A DNA stretch of 46,428 bases from an uncultured Oscillospiraceae bacterium (GTDB lineage Bacteria > Bacillota > Clostridia > Oscillospirales > Oscillospiraceae). Numbering within the stretch: position 1 is the first letter of the stretch; every line of letters starts with the position of its first letter. Under the pieces are notes generated by a model that worked only from the letters and a program-made list of their open reading frames with translations, ran no database searches and was not told the origin of the DNA. The stretch covers positions 1 to 46,428 of the forward strand of contig CAJUEU010000013.1 in the NCBI GenBank assembly GCA_910585735.1. Direction: 5' to 3'. A program made the translations under genes and the position numbers. Below, piece after piece: positions 16,108 to 24,222 of this stretch.

Positions 16108-17609
16108 ATCCGTTTCCGCCTGGGAAGGAGCCCCATGGCGGCCAACGCGGCCAGGTCCACCGTCAGCCCGAAGGCGGCCGCTCCGGCGCAGGCGCCCACC
16201 GCGCCCAGAGTCCCCAGCATAGGCAGGAGCAGGTTGACGCAGAGGGCGGCCAGAATAGCCGCCAGGGCCGGTCCGATCAGCCAGGAGAACCAGTCCGGCT
16301 TTAATTTCAGGCTTCGGAGGACGGTCCAACCGTTGAGGAGCATGCCCAGCAGAGCGCTGAGGGCCAGAGCCTCGGCATAACCGCGAAGTCCCGCCGCCCC
16401 CATCCGCCACCAGGTGAGCCCCAGCTGGACTGCTCCACAAAATAGGGCGTAGGCCGCGGTGAGCCGTTGCTTGCCCAAGCCATTGAGGGTGACGGTGAAC
16501 ACGGTCTCGAAACAGGATAACAGGATCCCAAGGGCCAACAGAGGGGCCAGGTCCCCTGCGGAGGCTTCCCGGAACAAGAGCAGACCCAAGGTGGGCGCAA
16601 GGACCGAGAGCAAAGCTGCTGTGGGGAACCCCCAGAGAGCGGTGGCGGCAAGAGCCCTGGAGAGCCGGCGGCGGCAGAGATCGCTCCGGCCCAGAGCATG
16701 GGCCTGGGCCATTTTGGGCAGCAGCACCAGGGACAGGGCGCCGATGGCCGCCATGGGCAGGGAGAGCAGGGGCAGGGTCATGCCTTTCAATATTCCGAAG
16801 GCCTGAAGGGCGGCCCCGGATTCCAGGCCGCTGGCCGCCAAACGGCGGGGAATGAGGGCGGCGGTCCAGGCACCCATCAGGTTGCCCAGCAGGGCAGTAC
16901 AGCCCACCGGCAGAGCGATCCGCCTGATCTGGGTCAAGGCTACACGCCGCTCTACCCCCGGGCCGGGGGGATAGGGGCCCATGGCCCGGCGAAAGAGCAG
17001 GGTGAGGGTACAGGCCGAAAAGACTTCGCAGAGGATCATCCCCCAGAGGATGAGCGTTACTGCTTCTCCGGGGTCCTGGGGCAGAAAGTACCACAGCAAT
17101 CCCAGGACCGCCCCGGTCCGAACCAGTTGTTCCCCCGCTTCGGTAAGGGCGGGCTCCACCACCGCGCCCGCGCCGTAAAAAAAGTGCTTGTGAATGTTCT
17201 CTACCCCGGTGAGCAGGACGCAGGGCAGCAGAAGCAACAGAGCCCCCTGGACCCGCAGATCACCCAGAAGCTGTCCGGCAATGAACGCTCTGGCTGGAAG
17301 GGCCGCCAGAGCCACCAGCCCGAGGGAGAGAAAGAAAAGCCCCACCGAAAGACGGACGACCCGCACCGAGGCCCGGCGGTTTCCCAGGGCCTGATACCGG
17401 GCGGTGAGCTGGGAGCAAGCCGAGGTGAGGCCTATGGCGGTAAGGGACATGACCACCGGCATGACCGACATCACCAGCTGATAAAGTCCCATGACCTCTG
17501 CTCCCACCGTTCGGGAGAGGAGGACCTGGAAGAGAAACCGGGTCCCCTGGGCAAACAGGCTTACCAGGGTGAGGATCACGGTACTTTGGAACCCGGACAT
17601 AGCGCGCAA
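16089..17609 (-). CDS. spoVB: MOP-superfamily lipid flippase, SpoVB/MurJ-like
   Basis: 506 aa with about 14 TM helices and the polysaccharide-biosynthesis-protein fold ('LTLVSLFAQGTRFLFQVLLSRTVGAEVMGLYQLV' is spread across helices 1-2). SpoVB relatives flip lipid-linked cell-wall precursors; in spore formers they act in cortex synthesis. The start is set at the TTG at 17609 because AAAGGGGGG is 7 nt upstream; an ATG at 17600 is the alternative. The specific spoVB name is a best match by overall pattern and spore-forming context. Confidence 0.82.
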   Translation of the reverse strand: MRAMSGFQSTVILTLVSLFAQGTRFLFQVLLSRTVGAEVMGLYQLVMSVMPVVMSLTAIGLTSACSQLTARYQALGNRRASVRVVRLSVGLFFLSLGLVALAALPARAFIAGQLLGDLRVQGALLLLLPCVLLTGVENIHKHFFYGAGAVVEPALTEAGEQLVRTGAVLGLLWYFLPQDPGEAVTLILWGMILCEVFSACTLTLLFRRAMGPYPPGPGVERRVALTQIRRIALPVGCTALLGNLMGAWTAALIPRRLAASGLESGAALQAFGILKGMTLPLLSLPMAAIGALSLVLLPKMAQAHALGRSDLCRRRLSRALAATALWGFPTAALLSVLAPTLGLLLFREASAGDLAPLLALGILLSCFETVFTVTLNGLGKQRLTAAYALFCGAVQLGLTWWRMGAAGLRGYAEALALSALLGMLLNGWTVLRSLKLKPDWFSWLIGPALAAILAALCVNLLLPMLGTLGAVGACAGAAAFGLTVDLAALAAMGLLPRRKRIKRAPT

Positions 17610-17676
17610 GCAAAGCCCCCCTTTGGGATAACCCTATGCCCGATGGTCTGTCCCATATGACCGGGAGGGGGATTTC

Positions 17677-18756
17677 TTACTCTCTCAGCGCCGTGAGCTC
17701 CCGAACGATCTCTTCTCCCTGGCGGCGTACACCCTCGAAATCCACATGGGGATTGTAAAGCTTCTCCAGCTCATCGTGCTGAGCTTTGGCCTGAGCAAGC
17801 GCGTCTACGCCCTGGGAGAGAAGGGCACTCTGGATCTTGCGGGAGAACTTGAGCCGGGATTTGTACTGTACCAGCAGTTCTTTTTCCGCCATGGCGTCTA
17901 TCCGCACCCGGCGATAGGGGCGGCCCTCGTAGGGCAGCTCCGGGGTGGAGGTGACAAAGCCCAGGGAAAGCTGGGGGATGAGGAGATGCTCGGCCCGGTC
18001 GGGGAAAAGAGGGGAAGGACAAAGGATCACGTCGTACCCGGCGCCCATGGCCCCCGCGGCCAGCACTGTGAGCATCCCGCTGCCCAGGCCATAGGTGTCC
18101 AAAAGCTCATAGACCTTGTGGCAGAGCGTTTCGGCGGTTTCAAAGAGACAGCTCCGCCCCTGGCAGGATATTGCCCCCAAAAACCGCCGGGTCAGCTTTC
18201 CTGGCTCCTGCCCGGCCTTTTTCACCTCCCGGGACAAAATACCCCGGGCCCGCTTCCGCAGCTTTTCTTCCAAAGACGGGGTGAGGAGGAGGGAACGGTT
18301 ATCCTCCTTGAGCTGAGCCACTGCGGTAAGGCAGCGGTAAGCCCCCTTGTAATGGCTTTTGTAGCCGGATGTGGCGGCTTGGATCTCCTCCCGCAGGGTG
18401 CTCAAAGCTGCGTGGTCGTAGAAGCGGCCCAGGTCGATGTAGCTCTCCACCACCCCGGGCAGGCTGGGCTCCCGGACGTGGGGGGCGGTGGCGTCCACCA
18501 GGGCGGCGCCCAGACGGGGGAAGAGGACGGCGTCCAGGGAGTCCGGGTCCCCTGAGCAGCGGATATATTCCGTCTCCTCGCCCTGGGCCTCCAGGGCGGC
18601 GGATACCTGCTTCATCAGGCTGGACTTACCGCAGCCTGGGCCGCCCTTCAGAAGAAAGACCCTCTGGGCGTCCTGAGGGGAGAGAAGCTCGTCGTAAAGG
18701 GAGTAAAAGCCAGAGGGGGCGTTGGCCCCCAGAAAAAATGTGACCTTTGGTTCCAT
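17677..18756 (-). CDS. P-loop ATPase, PRK06851-like
   Basis: 359 aa, cytoplasmic. A Walker A motif GGPGCGKSS lies near residue 38-46, followed by a variable helical region and a second half containing 'AGAMGAGYDVILCPSPL'. The pattern resembles a conserved Firmicutes ATPase family of unknown role (PRK06851). An upstream gap of about 140 bp and lack of overlap with the flippase leave it as probably its own unit. Confidence 0.72.
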   Translation of the reverse strand: MEPKVTFFLGANAPSGFYSLYDELLSPQDAQRVFLLKGGPGCGKSSLMKQVSAALEAQGEETEYIRCSGDPDSLDAVLFPRLGAALVDATAPHVREPSLPGVVESYIDLGRFYDHAALSTLREEIQAATSGYKSHYKGAYRCLTAVAQLKEDNRSLLLTPSLEEKLRKRARGILSREVKKAGQEPGKLTRRFLGAISCQGRSCLFETAETLCHKVYELLDTYGLGSGMLTVLAAGAMGAGYDVILCPSPLFPDRAEHLLIPQLSLGFVTSTPELPYEGRPYRRVRIDAMAEKELLVQYKSRLKFSRKIQSALLSQGVDALAQAKAQHDELEKLYNPHVDFEGVRRQGEEIVRELTALRE

Positions 18757-18848
18757 ACATGACCCTCCGTTCCAAAAAATTGGCTCATCTCAACCTATGC
18801 CGGGAGCAAAGGGTCGGTGCAGAACGGTTTTTCAGAAATGGAGGGCAA

Positions 18849-18886
18849 AAAGAAACGGACGCCGTATAGGCGTCCGTTTCTTTTTT
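18849..18886 (-). terminator. terminator after the FMN-binding lipoprotein gene
   Basis: A 15-bp stem (18849-18863 / 18869-18883) with A/T runs on both sides, so it can work in both directions; the natural client is the minus-strand lipoprotein gene ending at 18901. Confidence 0.85.
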
Positions 18887-18900
18887 GGATTCAGAGAGAT

Positions 18901-20088
18901 TTACTTCTGAGCGGCGGCCAGAGCGAAGTTCACGGCCTTCAGAAGGGCGGTGGAGGTGAGGGTGGCGCCCGAGACGGTGTCCACCTTGCTCAGATCGTCC
19001 TGACCCGCGATCAGGGCCTGGATGAACTCGGAGTTCTCCTCGGTGAGCTTGCCGCCCACCTCGGGGGTCTCTTGGGCATCCCGCACCGAGATGCTGGTGA
19101 TCTTGCCCTCGGCGTTGATGACCACGTAGGTCTCCACCTCGCCGGCGTAGCCCTGGGTCACCACCTCATAGCGGGTGCCTCCCTCCACGGCAGTGGTGTT
19201 CACCACGCCCTCAAAAAGCTCGCCGTGGATGGCCAGGTAGACCATGCGCTGGAAGTCGCCCACGAAGGCGATGGTGGCGCCGGCTACGGTGTCCCGCTCC
19301 AGGATGGGCTCAGACTGCTGGTTCACGGTCTGGAACATGGTGTACACATCCTCCAGGGTCATGTTGTGGGTGAGGATGTGCTCCACGATGGCGTCGATCT
19401 GCTCACCGTAGCTCCGGCCGCCGTGGTAGCCGGCGAAGGACACCCGGTTCTTGCCCTCCACGAAGCTGCCGTTCTCGTAGAGGCCATAGATGGCCAGAAG
19501 GTCCTTTACGGGGGTCTCGGCGGTGAGGGTGATGCCGGCTTCGGAGGCCAGATACTGGTAGACGGTCAGGGACTTCTCCATGTCCAGCACCTCGCCGGTG
19601 TAGGAGGCGATGGTCAGGTCGCCGAAGGTGGTGTCTTCGTTGAGGTTCTCCACGGAGGCGTAGACCATGAACTGGCCGAAGTCAAACTTCTCCTCGTAGC
19701 CGTAGATGTCCATGTGGGGCAGGCTCCAGCCGGCGTCGGTCTTGGTGACCTCGGCGTCGGAGGTGTTCATCATGTAGCCCATGATGTCCTTCTTGGAGTA
19801 TTCGCCCTCCAGGCCCTTGTTGCGGATGATGTCGAAGTTCAGGGTCTTGATGATGCCGTCCTCAGTGGTGCCCTCAAAAATGAAGGTATCGTTCTTGGGC
19901 TTGCCGGCCGAGGTGGTGCCCGTCATCTCGTACTCGGCGGAAAAGTTCTCCACCACAGGGGAGGAGGCTTCGGCGGAGGGAGTGGGAGCGTCCGGGGTGG
20001 GGGTGGTGTTGGGGGTCTTGTTGCCGCAGGCACTCAGAGAGAGGGCCAGACCGGCGGTGAGCATCAGTGCGGTGATCTTCTTTTTCAT
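18901..20088 (-). CDS. extracytoplasmic lipoprotein with two FMN-binding-type repeats (PplA-like)
   Basis: 395 aa. The signal peptide ends in a lipobox, LSAC, with Cys21. A Thr/Pro-rich linker is followed by two repeats, each ending in a flavinylation-type motif: D266-TVAGA-T272 and D370-TVSGA-T376. In FMN_bind domains ApbE links FMN to the Thr of this motif. Two-domain flavinylated lipoproteins of the PplA type carry electrons outside the membrane in Gram-positive extracellular electron transfer. No apbE or membrane partner is in the window. AGGAAG precedes the start. Electron acceptor unknown; the Tat flavoprotein at 10949-12664 is a conceivable partner. Confidence 0.85.
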   Translation of the reverse strand: MKKKITALMLTAGLALSLSACGNKTPNTTPTPDAPTPSAEASSPVVENFSAEYEMTGTTSAGKPKNDTFIFEGTTEDGIIKTLNFDIIRNKGLEGEYSKKDIMGYMMNTSDAEVTKTDAGWSLPHMDIYGYEEKFDFGQFMVYASVENLNEDTTFGDLTIASYTGEVLDMEKSLTVYQYLASEAGITLTAETPVKDLLAIYGLYENGSFVEGKNRVSFAGYHGGRSYGEQIDAIVEHILTHNMTLEDVYTMFQTVNQQSEPILERDTVAGATIAFVGDFQRMVYLAIHGELFEGVVNTTAVEGGTRYEVVTQGYAGEVETYVVINAEGKITSISVRDAQETPEVGGKLTEENSEFIQALIAGQDDLSKVDTVSGATLTSTALLKAVNFALAAAQK

Positions 20089-20223
20089 CGTTTTCTTCCT
20101 TTCGTATCATGGGGATCTCCCCCAGGGGTGTGGCCGGCCAAAAGACGCCAAAACCGCCGGATGAGCCTTGTTCGGCGGCAGGACAGAAAAGACCATGCTT
20201 TGCTGTTTTTCTGACTGGCGAAA

Positions 20224-20252
20224 ATTATAACAGAGAGGAAAGAGAAAGTCAA
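20224..20252 (-). promoter_or_regulatory. sigma-A promoter for the FMN-binding lipoprotein
   Basis: Minus-strand TTGACT (20252-20247), 17-bp spacer, TATAAT (20229-20224), giving a leader of about 130 nt. Confidence 0.78.
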
Positions 20253-20266
20253 TCCTGAAAAAATAG

Positions 20267-20281
20267 TTTACATTCTGTAAA
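20267..20281. promoter_or_regulatory. palindrome upstream of the lipoprotein promoter
   Basis: TTTACA-TTC-TGTAAA, perfect, 15 bp upstream of the -35 box: a position typical of an activator site. The regulator is unknown. Confidence 0.4.
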
Positions 20282-20304
20282 TAAATCGTTCCAATATGAG
20301 GAAT

Positions 20305-20336
20305 AAAAAGGGCCGCAAGCCAGGAAGGCCTGCGGC
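20305..20336 (-). terminator. terminator after the four-Cys protein gene
   Basis: GCCGCA/TGCGGC plus GCC/GGC with one mismatch, followed on the minus strand by T5. Confidence 0.7.
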
Positions 20337-20362
20337 GGAAAAAGCATTTGAGGGCTGCTGGT

Positions 20363-20593
20363 TTAATCGAGCCGAAATTCTTCCGGGGAGTGCTTGGAGG
20401 GGTTCAGGGCGGCAGGCTTGGGAGGGACCCGCTTCAAGGGGTCGTAACGAAAGCTCCGGCACTGGCTGCCGGCGTCCATCACGCCCTTTTTGCTGCACAA
20501 AATCTTTCCCTCTTCCAGGATAGAACCCTTGGCGCAGTATGCGCACCGGGGTTCCATGTCCGCCTTGAACAGACTTTCCTTCTTTCTGAACAC
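20363..20593 (-). CDS. small four-cysteine protein, zinc-ribbon-like, function unknown
   Basis: 76 aa, GTG start with an excellent GGAGGAGG upstream. Cys17-x2-Cys20 and Cys33…Cys45 could bind one metal; the C-terminal tail is Pro/Lys-rich ('RYDPLKRVPPKPAAL'). The pattern looks like a small conserved protein of Oscillospirales genomes, from memory only. It sits downstream of ylbJ; a possible promoter, TACAAT with TGG extension at 20639-20644, overlaps the ylbJ stop. Confidence 0.78.
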   Translation of the reverse strand: MFRKKESLFKADMEPRCAYCAKGSILEEGKILCSKKGVMDAGSQCRSFRYDPLKRVPPKPAALNPSKHSPEEFRLD

Positions 20594-20636
20594 GGCTCTT
20601 CCTCCTCCCCCATACCCAGAGTTATCGTATCTTTTT

Positions 20637-21836
20637 CTATTGTACCATACCTTTCTTTCTATTTCTACAGGTTTTTGCTGGTTTTTTTCGGACCCCCAGG
20701 GCGGCCAGAAGGAAAAAGACCAGAAAGATCCCCCAGGCCGCGGCCGCTGAGACCGCCAGGGCAGTGGAGAAATCCGTATAGGCGATGCTCTCTACCTGGG
20801 CGGCCAGATAGCTGGATACTTGAGCCTCCAGAGGCCAGAACCGAAAAATCAGGGCGGTGAGAACGGCGGAAAATATGCCATGGAGCAGTTTCCCGCCGAT
20901 GTAGGTCTTGGTGGACAGGCCGCTTTCACCCAGAAAGGAGAGGACCTGGCAGTGGACCGAGATCCCGGCCCAGCCCAACAGGAAGGCGGCCATGGCCGCC
21001 TTGCCCTCCAGGGTGCCGTCCCCGGTGAGGGAGGCCACCCCTGAGGAGAGCTCCAGAAGCCCGGTGAGAAGCCGCCGGGCCCAGGCTTCGGTGAAGCCCA
21101 GCGGAGCCAGGACCTTTCCCAAAAAAGCGGCCAGGGTGGGAAGAAGCCCGGAAAGAAGGAACATCCGAATGAGGACGGTAAAGCACATTACAAAGGCGCA
21201 GATATTCAGGGTTGAGGTCACCGCTCCCTTTACCGAATCGGTAAAAGCGGAGGAGAACCGCTGGGCAGTGATAGAGATGGCGGCGGTACGGCCGCCGGGG
21301 GTTTCTCCACCTCTGTGGTAAAACCGAAATACCAGGCCAACACATACCGAGGCGGCGGCATGAATGAGGCACAGAAGGAGCCCTACCCGGCTGTCGGCAA
21401 AGACCCCGGCGCCCACCACTCCCAGAATGAAGGCGGGACCTGAGTTGTTGCAGAAGGCCAGAAGCCGTTCGGCTTCGGTCTTGGTGCATTGCCCATTTTC
21501 GTAAAGTGTGAGCGCGGCCCGGGCCCCCACGGGGTAGCCCCCGATGAACCCAAGGGCTAAGGGGGCGGCGCAGACCCCGCCCACCCGGAAGAGAGGGCGC
21601 ATAACGGGCTCCAGCAGACGGCCCAGGTATCCCGCCAGTCCCAGGGAGATCACCAGGGAGGTGAGAATAAAGAAGGGGAAAAGAGAAGGGATGATCACGT
21701 TGTAGCAAAGTCCCATGCCCTCCCGGACGGCGGCGCTGATCTCCCGGGGCCAGCAGATCATGGCCAGGGCACAGCAAAGAAGGGCGCAGCCCACAAGGCC
21801 GTCCCGGATCATCTGATGGCTGAACAATCTGCTCAA
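20637..21836 (-). CDS. ylbJ: sporulation integral membrane protein YlbJ
   Basis: 399 aa from the TTG at 21836; GGGGGTGAT just upstream is a near-perfect match to the 16S anti-Shine-Dalgarno. An alternative ATG at 21812 has no ribosome-binding site. About ten TM helices with two nucleoside-recognition (gate) domains; the YlbJ hallmark 'LGFIGGYPVGAR…RLLAFCNNSGPAF' is present. In Bacillus, YlbJ is made in the mother cell and needed for proper spore-coat/cortex formation. Its ribosome-binding site lies inside the terminator stem of the upstream tetR message. Confidence 0.88.
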   Translation of the reverse strand: MSRLFSHQMIRDGLVGCALLCCALAMICWPREISAAVREGMGLCYNVIIPSLFPFFILTSLVISLGLAGYLGRLLEPVMRPLFRVGGVCAAPLALGFIGGYPVGARAALTLYENGQCTKTEAERLLAFCNNSGPAFILGVVGAGVFADSRVGLLLCLIHAAASVCVGLVFRFYHRGGETPGGRTAAISITAQRFSSAFTDSVKGAVTSTLNICAFVMCFTVLIRMFLLSGLLPTLAAFLGKVLAPLGFTEAWARRLLTGLLELSSGVASLTGDGTLEGKAAMAAFLLGWAGISVHCQVLSFLGESGLSTKTYIGGKLLHGIFSAVLTALIFRFWPLEAQVSSYLAAQVESIAYTDFSTALAVSAAAAWGIFLVFFLLAALGVRKKPAKTCRNRKKGMVQ

Positions 21837-21878
21837 AAAATCACCCCCGCCCAGCAACTCTATGCCGAAGGGCGGGGG
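21835..21878 (-). terminator. terminator of tetR overlapping the ylbJ start
   Basis: CCCCCGCCC (21844-21852) pairs with GGGCGGGGG (21870-21878) around a 17-nt loop; on the minus strand the stem is followed by TGA and T6, in which the ylbJ TTG start lies. Confidence 0.7.
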
Positions 21879-21890
21879 AATATGCGGCGG

Positions 21891-22481
21891 TCAGGGGCGA
21901 AACGCGGTATCCAGCATATTGAAATCCTGTATCATTTTCGGAAGAAGAGGATAGCCTCCTTCGTGAAGGATCCAGTCGATGACCTCTCCCCGAAAGAGTC
22001 GGAAGCACAGGTCGGAGAGCTGGGTAGGGGTATAGCCTGGGGAGAGCTCCCCCTGTTGGGAGAGCTCCTGGAAGCAGGCCTCCATGGTACGCAGGGTAAA
22101 GCGGTCGGGAGAGATGACGACAGCCGAGGGGGCGGTGAGGCGGCGCTGGTAATAAAGAGACATGGTCTGCCAGCCCAGCTCCTCCACATACCAGGCATAC
22201 GCCTGGGCCAAAGCTTCCAGCCGCTGGGCGGGGGGCAATTCCATTTTCCCGGTCATGGCTTTTTCCAGATGGTCGTCCAGAGAGGAGAAGCCTTGGGAGA
22301 TGAGCTCGTCTTTGGAGGAAAAATGATGATAGAAGGCTCCTGTGGTCACGCCTGCCTCGGCGCAGACATTCCGGATGGTCATTTTTTCAAAGCCCAGCTC
22401 CCGGATGAGCCTGGAGGCGGCCTCCAAAATGTCCCGCCGGGTGGCGGTGGAGCGGTTTTTTCGAACCTCCTGATAATTCAT
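21891..22481 (-). CDS. TetR/AcrR-family transcriptional regulator
   Basis: 196 aa from the ATG at 22481 (AGGAGG upstream). N-terminal TetR helix-turn-helix ('RRDILEAASRLIRELGFEKMTIRNVCAEAGVTTGAFYHHF', residues about 15-55), then a helical ligand/dimer domain. It is divergent from the DegV gene; two CATAAC/GTTATG palindromes in between are its likely operators, one placed just behind the -10 of the degV promoter, so it probably represses degV. The ligand is unknown. Confidence 0.9.
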   Translation of the reverse strand: MNYQEVRKNRSTATRRDILEAASRLIRELGFEKMTIRNVCAEAGVTTGAFYHHFSSKDELISQGFSSLDDHLEKAMTGKMELPPAQRLEALAQAYAWYVEELGWQTMSLYYQRRLTAPSAVVISPDRFTLRTMEACFQELSQQGELSPGYTPTQLSDLCFRLFRGEVIDWILHEGGYPLLPKMIQDFNMLDTAFRP

Positions 22482-22493
22482 AGAAGAACCTCC

Positions 22494-22521
22494 TTGACAG
22501 AGAAGGAAAATGTGATATAAT
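22494..22521 (+). promoter_or_regulatory. sigma-A promoter for the DegV gene
   Basis: TTGACA (22494-22499), 16-bp spacer, TATAAT (22516-22521), giving a leader of about 170 nt. Confidence 0.8.
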
Positions 22522-22526
22522 GTCCG

Positions 22527-22541
22527 CATAACATTGTTATG
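22527..22541. promoter_or_regulatory. TetR operator 1
   Basis: Perfect palindrome CATAAC-ATT-GTTATG overlapping the expected transcription start of degV. Confidence 0.65.
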
Positions 22542-22571
22542 TCATAAAAAGGCGGTACTTTTCAATTTTTT

Positions 22572-22591
22572 CATAACATAATTTCGTTATG
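22572..22591. promoter_or_regulatory. TetR operator 2
   Basis: CATAAC-N8-GTTATG: the same half-sites as operator 1 with wider spacing, 31 bp further downstream. Confidence 0.55.
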
Positions 22592-22697
22592 TGATGAAAA
22601 GGGCTGTGGCTCTATGCTTCAAATGGGATAACAGTGCTGGACACTATGGATTATACGGCGGTCAAAGCCGGCCTGTCAACTGAGTGGAGGAATTTTC

Positions 22698-23567
22698 TTG
22701 AGTACGAACCCGGAAAAAATCGCGTTTTTGGTGGACTCCTGCGCGGAAATGGAGCCCCGGCATCGGAAGGGTGTGCCTGTTTATGTGGTGCCCCTGCGGA
22801 TCGCCTGCAAGGATAAGGATTACAATGACGGCGAGGATATTTTTGCCAAGGACATTTACAAGCGGCTGGAGAAGGGGGAGCTGCCCAAGACCTCCCTGCC
22901 TGACCTGATGCGGGTAGCCCGTACCCTGGAGAATATCAAAAAGGACGGTTATGAGAAGGTCATCGTGCTTCCCCTGTCCTCCGGGCTTTCCGGCACCCAC
23001 AACCTGATCCGCCTTGAGTGTGAGGAGCGGCGGGACCTGGAGACCGCCATTTTCGAAACATACAGCGGCGCCATTCCCATCGGAGGCGTGGTCCTCCAGC
23101 TCTGGGAGGACATCAAGGCGGGCATGACCTGGGAAACGCTGGTGAAGGAGCGGGTAGAGCATCTGCTGCGGAACTCCCATGCCTTTTTCTCGGTGGACAC
23201 CCTGGAGTACCTCCAGAAGGGAGGGCGGATCGGGAAAATCACCGCCCTGGCGGGGACCATGCTCAACATTAAGCCTATCCTTACCTTTGCCCCCGACGGC
23301 CAGCTGGTCAACGTGGCCAAGGTACGGGGCCGGAAGCAGGTCCAGGGCAAGCTCATTGAGCTGGTAAAGGAGCACGTGGGGGAGCATAAGGAGTTTAACC
23401 TGCTGGTGGCCAACGGCGGAGCCGATGAGGAGATGGAGCAGCTCAAAAAGGACCTTATGGCCGCCATCCCAGGGTGCAAGCACATCTGGGACTCCCATAT
23501 CGACGGCACCCTCAGCGTCTATATCGGCAGCGGTGTCCTGGGCGCGGCCATCCAGATTTTGGACTGA
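22698..23567 (+). CDS. DegV family fatty-acid-binding protein
   Basis: 289 aa, TTG start with GGAGG 7 nt upstream. DegV fold: 'IAFLVDSCAEM' at the N-terminus, 'PKTSLP' and 'LPLSSGLSGTHN' ligand-carboxylate motifs, 'FSVDTLEYLQKGGRIG' and a conserved C-terminal 'GSGVLGAAIQ'. DegV/FakB proteins bind a fatty acid and present it to a FakA kinase for phosphorylation and entry into phospholipid synthesis; no fakA gene is in the window. A TetR regulator is divergently placed, which fits control by a lipid-like ligand (inference). Confidence 0.9.
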   Translation: MSTNPEKIAFLVDSCAEMEPRHRKGVPVYVVPLRIACKDKDYNDGEDIFAKDIYKRLEKGELPKTSLPDLMRVARTLENIKKDGYEKVIVLPLSSGLSGTHNLIRLECEERRDLETAIFETYSGAIPIGGVVLQLWEDIKAGMTWETLVKERVEHLLRNSHAFFSVDTLEYLQKGGRIGKITALAGTMLNIKPILTFAPDGQLVNVAKVRGRKQVQGKLIELVKEHVGEHKEFNLLVANGGADEEMEQLKKDLMAAIPGCKHIWDSHIDGTLSVYIGSGVLGAAIQILD

Positions 23568-23577
23568 GAAACAGGAA

Positions 23578-23615
23578 AAAAGCAGGGACCTTCCAGTGGG
23601 AAGGTCCCTGCTTTT
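23578..23615. terminator. bidirectional terminator between degV and the phosphatidyltransferase gene
   Basis: A 17-bp perfect stem (23578-23594 / 23599-23615) with flanking A and T runs. Confidence 0.9.
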
Positions 23616-23649
23616 GCGTTTCATAGAATTATGAACAGCCAGGGTGCAT

Positions 23650-24222
23650 TCACGCCGTCTTGCCCCGGCGAATGAGGGTCAGGTTTCGTTTGAGGTAGAG
23701 CGCCAGGGAGAGGAGCTGGATGGCGGTGGCCAGAAGAATGAGCCCCAGGGAGAGGTGAGGGGGCAGCTCATACCAAAGCACGTGGACCACCATCACGGCG
23801 AAGAGAAGGCAGGTGGCCGCCTTGCCGTGCCATTCGGCCCCGCAGACGATGCCGGTCCGTTTGATGACCCAGCAGCCCAAAAGAGTGTCCGAGACCTCCT
23901 TCACCACCAGGGCCAGCAGGGGACAAAGCATGAGGGGGAACCGGGTCAGGAGGCAGATGAGCATGGCGCACTGGGTCAGCTTATCCGCCGCCGGATCCAG
24001 CACCTTGCCCAGGTCGCTTATCATGTGGAAGCGGCGGGCAATAAAGCCGTCGGCAATGTCGGTGAAGCCGGAGAGAAGCAGGATACACGCCGTGGCGGGG
24101 TAATTCCCCTTCCAGCAGTATAGCCAGACAAAGACCGGGATCAGGCAGAGCCGAAAGACGGAAAGCAGGTTGGGAAGGGTAAGGATTTGTTTGGATCGAT
24201 CTCTCTCTGGGGTGTGGCTCAT
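23650..24222 (-). CDS. CDP-alcohol phosphatidyltransferase (PgsA-like)
   Basis: 190 aa from the ATG at 24222 (AGGAGG upstream). The signature D-G-x2-A-R-x8-G-x3-D-x3-D is complete ('DGFIARRF…LGKVLDPAADK'). Five to six TM helices. It transfers a phosphatidyl group from CDP-diacylglycerol to an alcohol (glycerol-3-phosphate for PgsA). It may not be the housekeeping PgsA. Its message has a leader of about 190 nt with four hairpins. Confidence 0.85.
   Translation of the reverse strand: MSHTPERDRSKQILTLPNLLSVFRLCLIPVFVWLYCWKGNYPATACILLLSGFTDIADGFIARRFHMISDLGKVLDPAADKLTQCAMLICLLTRFPLMLCPLLALVVKEVSDTLLGCWVIKRTGIVCGAEWHGKAATCLLFAVMVVHVLWYELPPHLSLGLILLATAIQLLSLALYLKRNLTLIRRGKTA

Noticed and set aside
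18817..20214. 465-codon plus-strand ORF opposite the FMN lipoprotein
   Set aside because: Low-complexity Gly/Val/His-rich product with no ribosome-binding site; a shadow of the GC-rich minus-strand gene, which has a lipobox and clear domains.
22634..22816. Small ORF between the TetR operators and degV
   Set aside because: Out of frame with degV, no ribosome-binding site, and it runs into the degV coding region.
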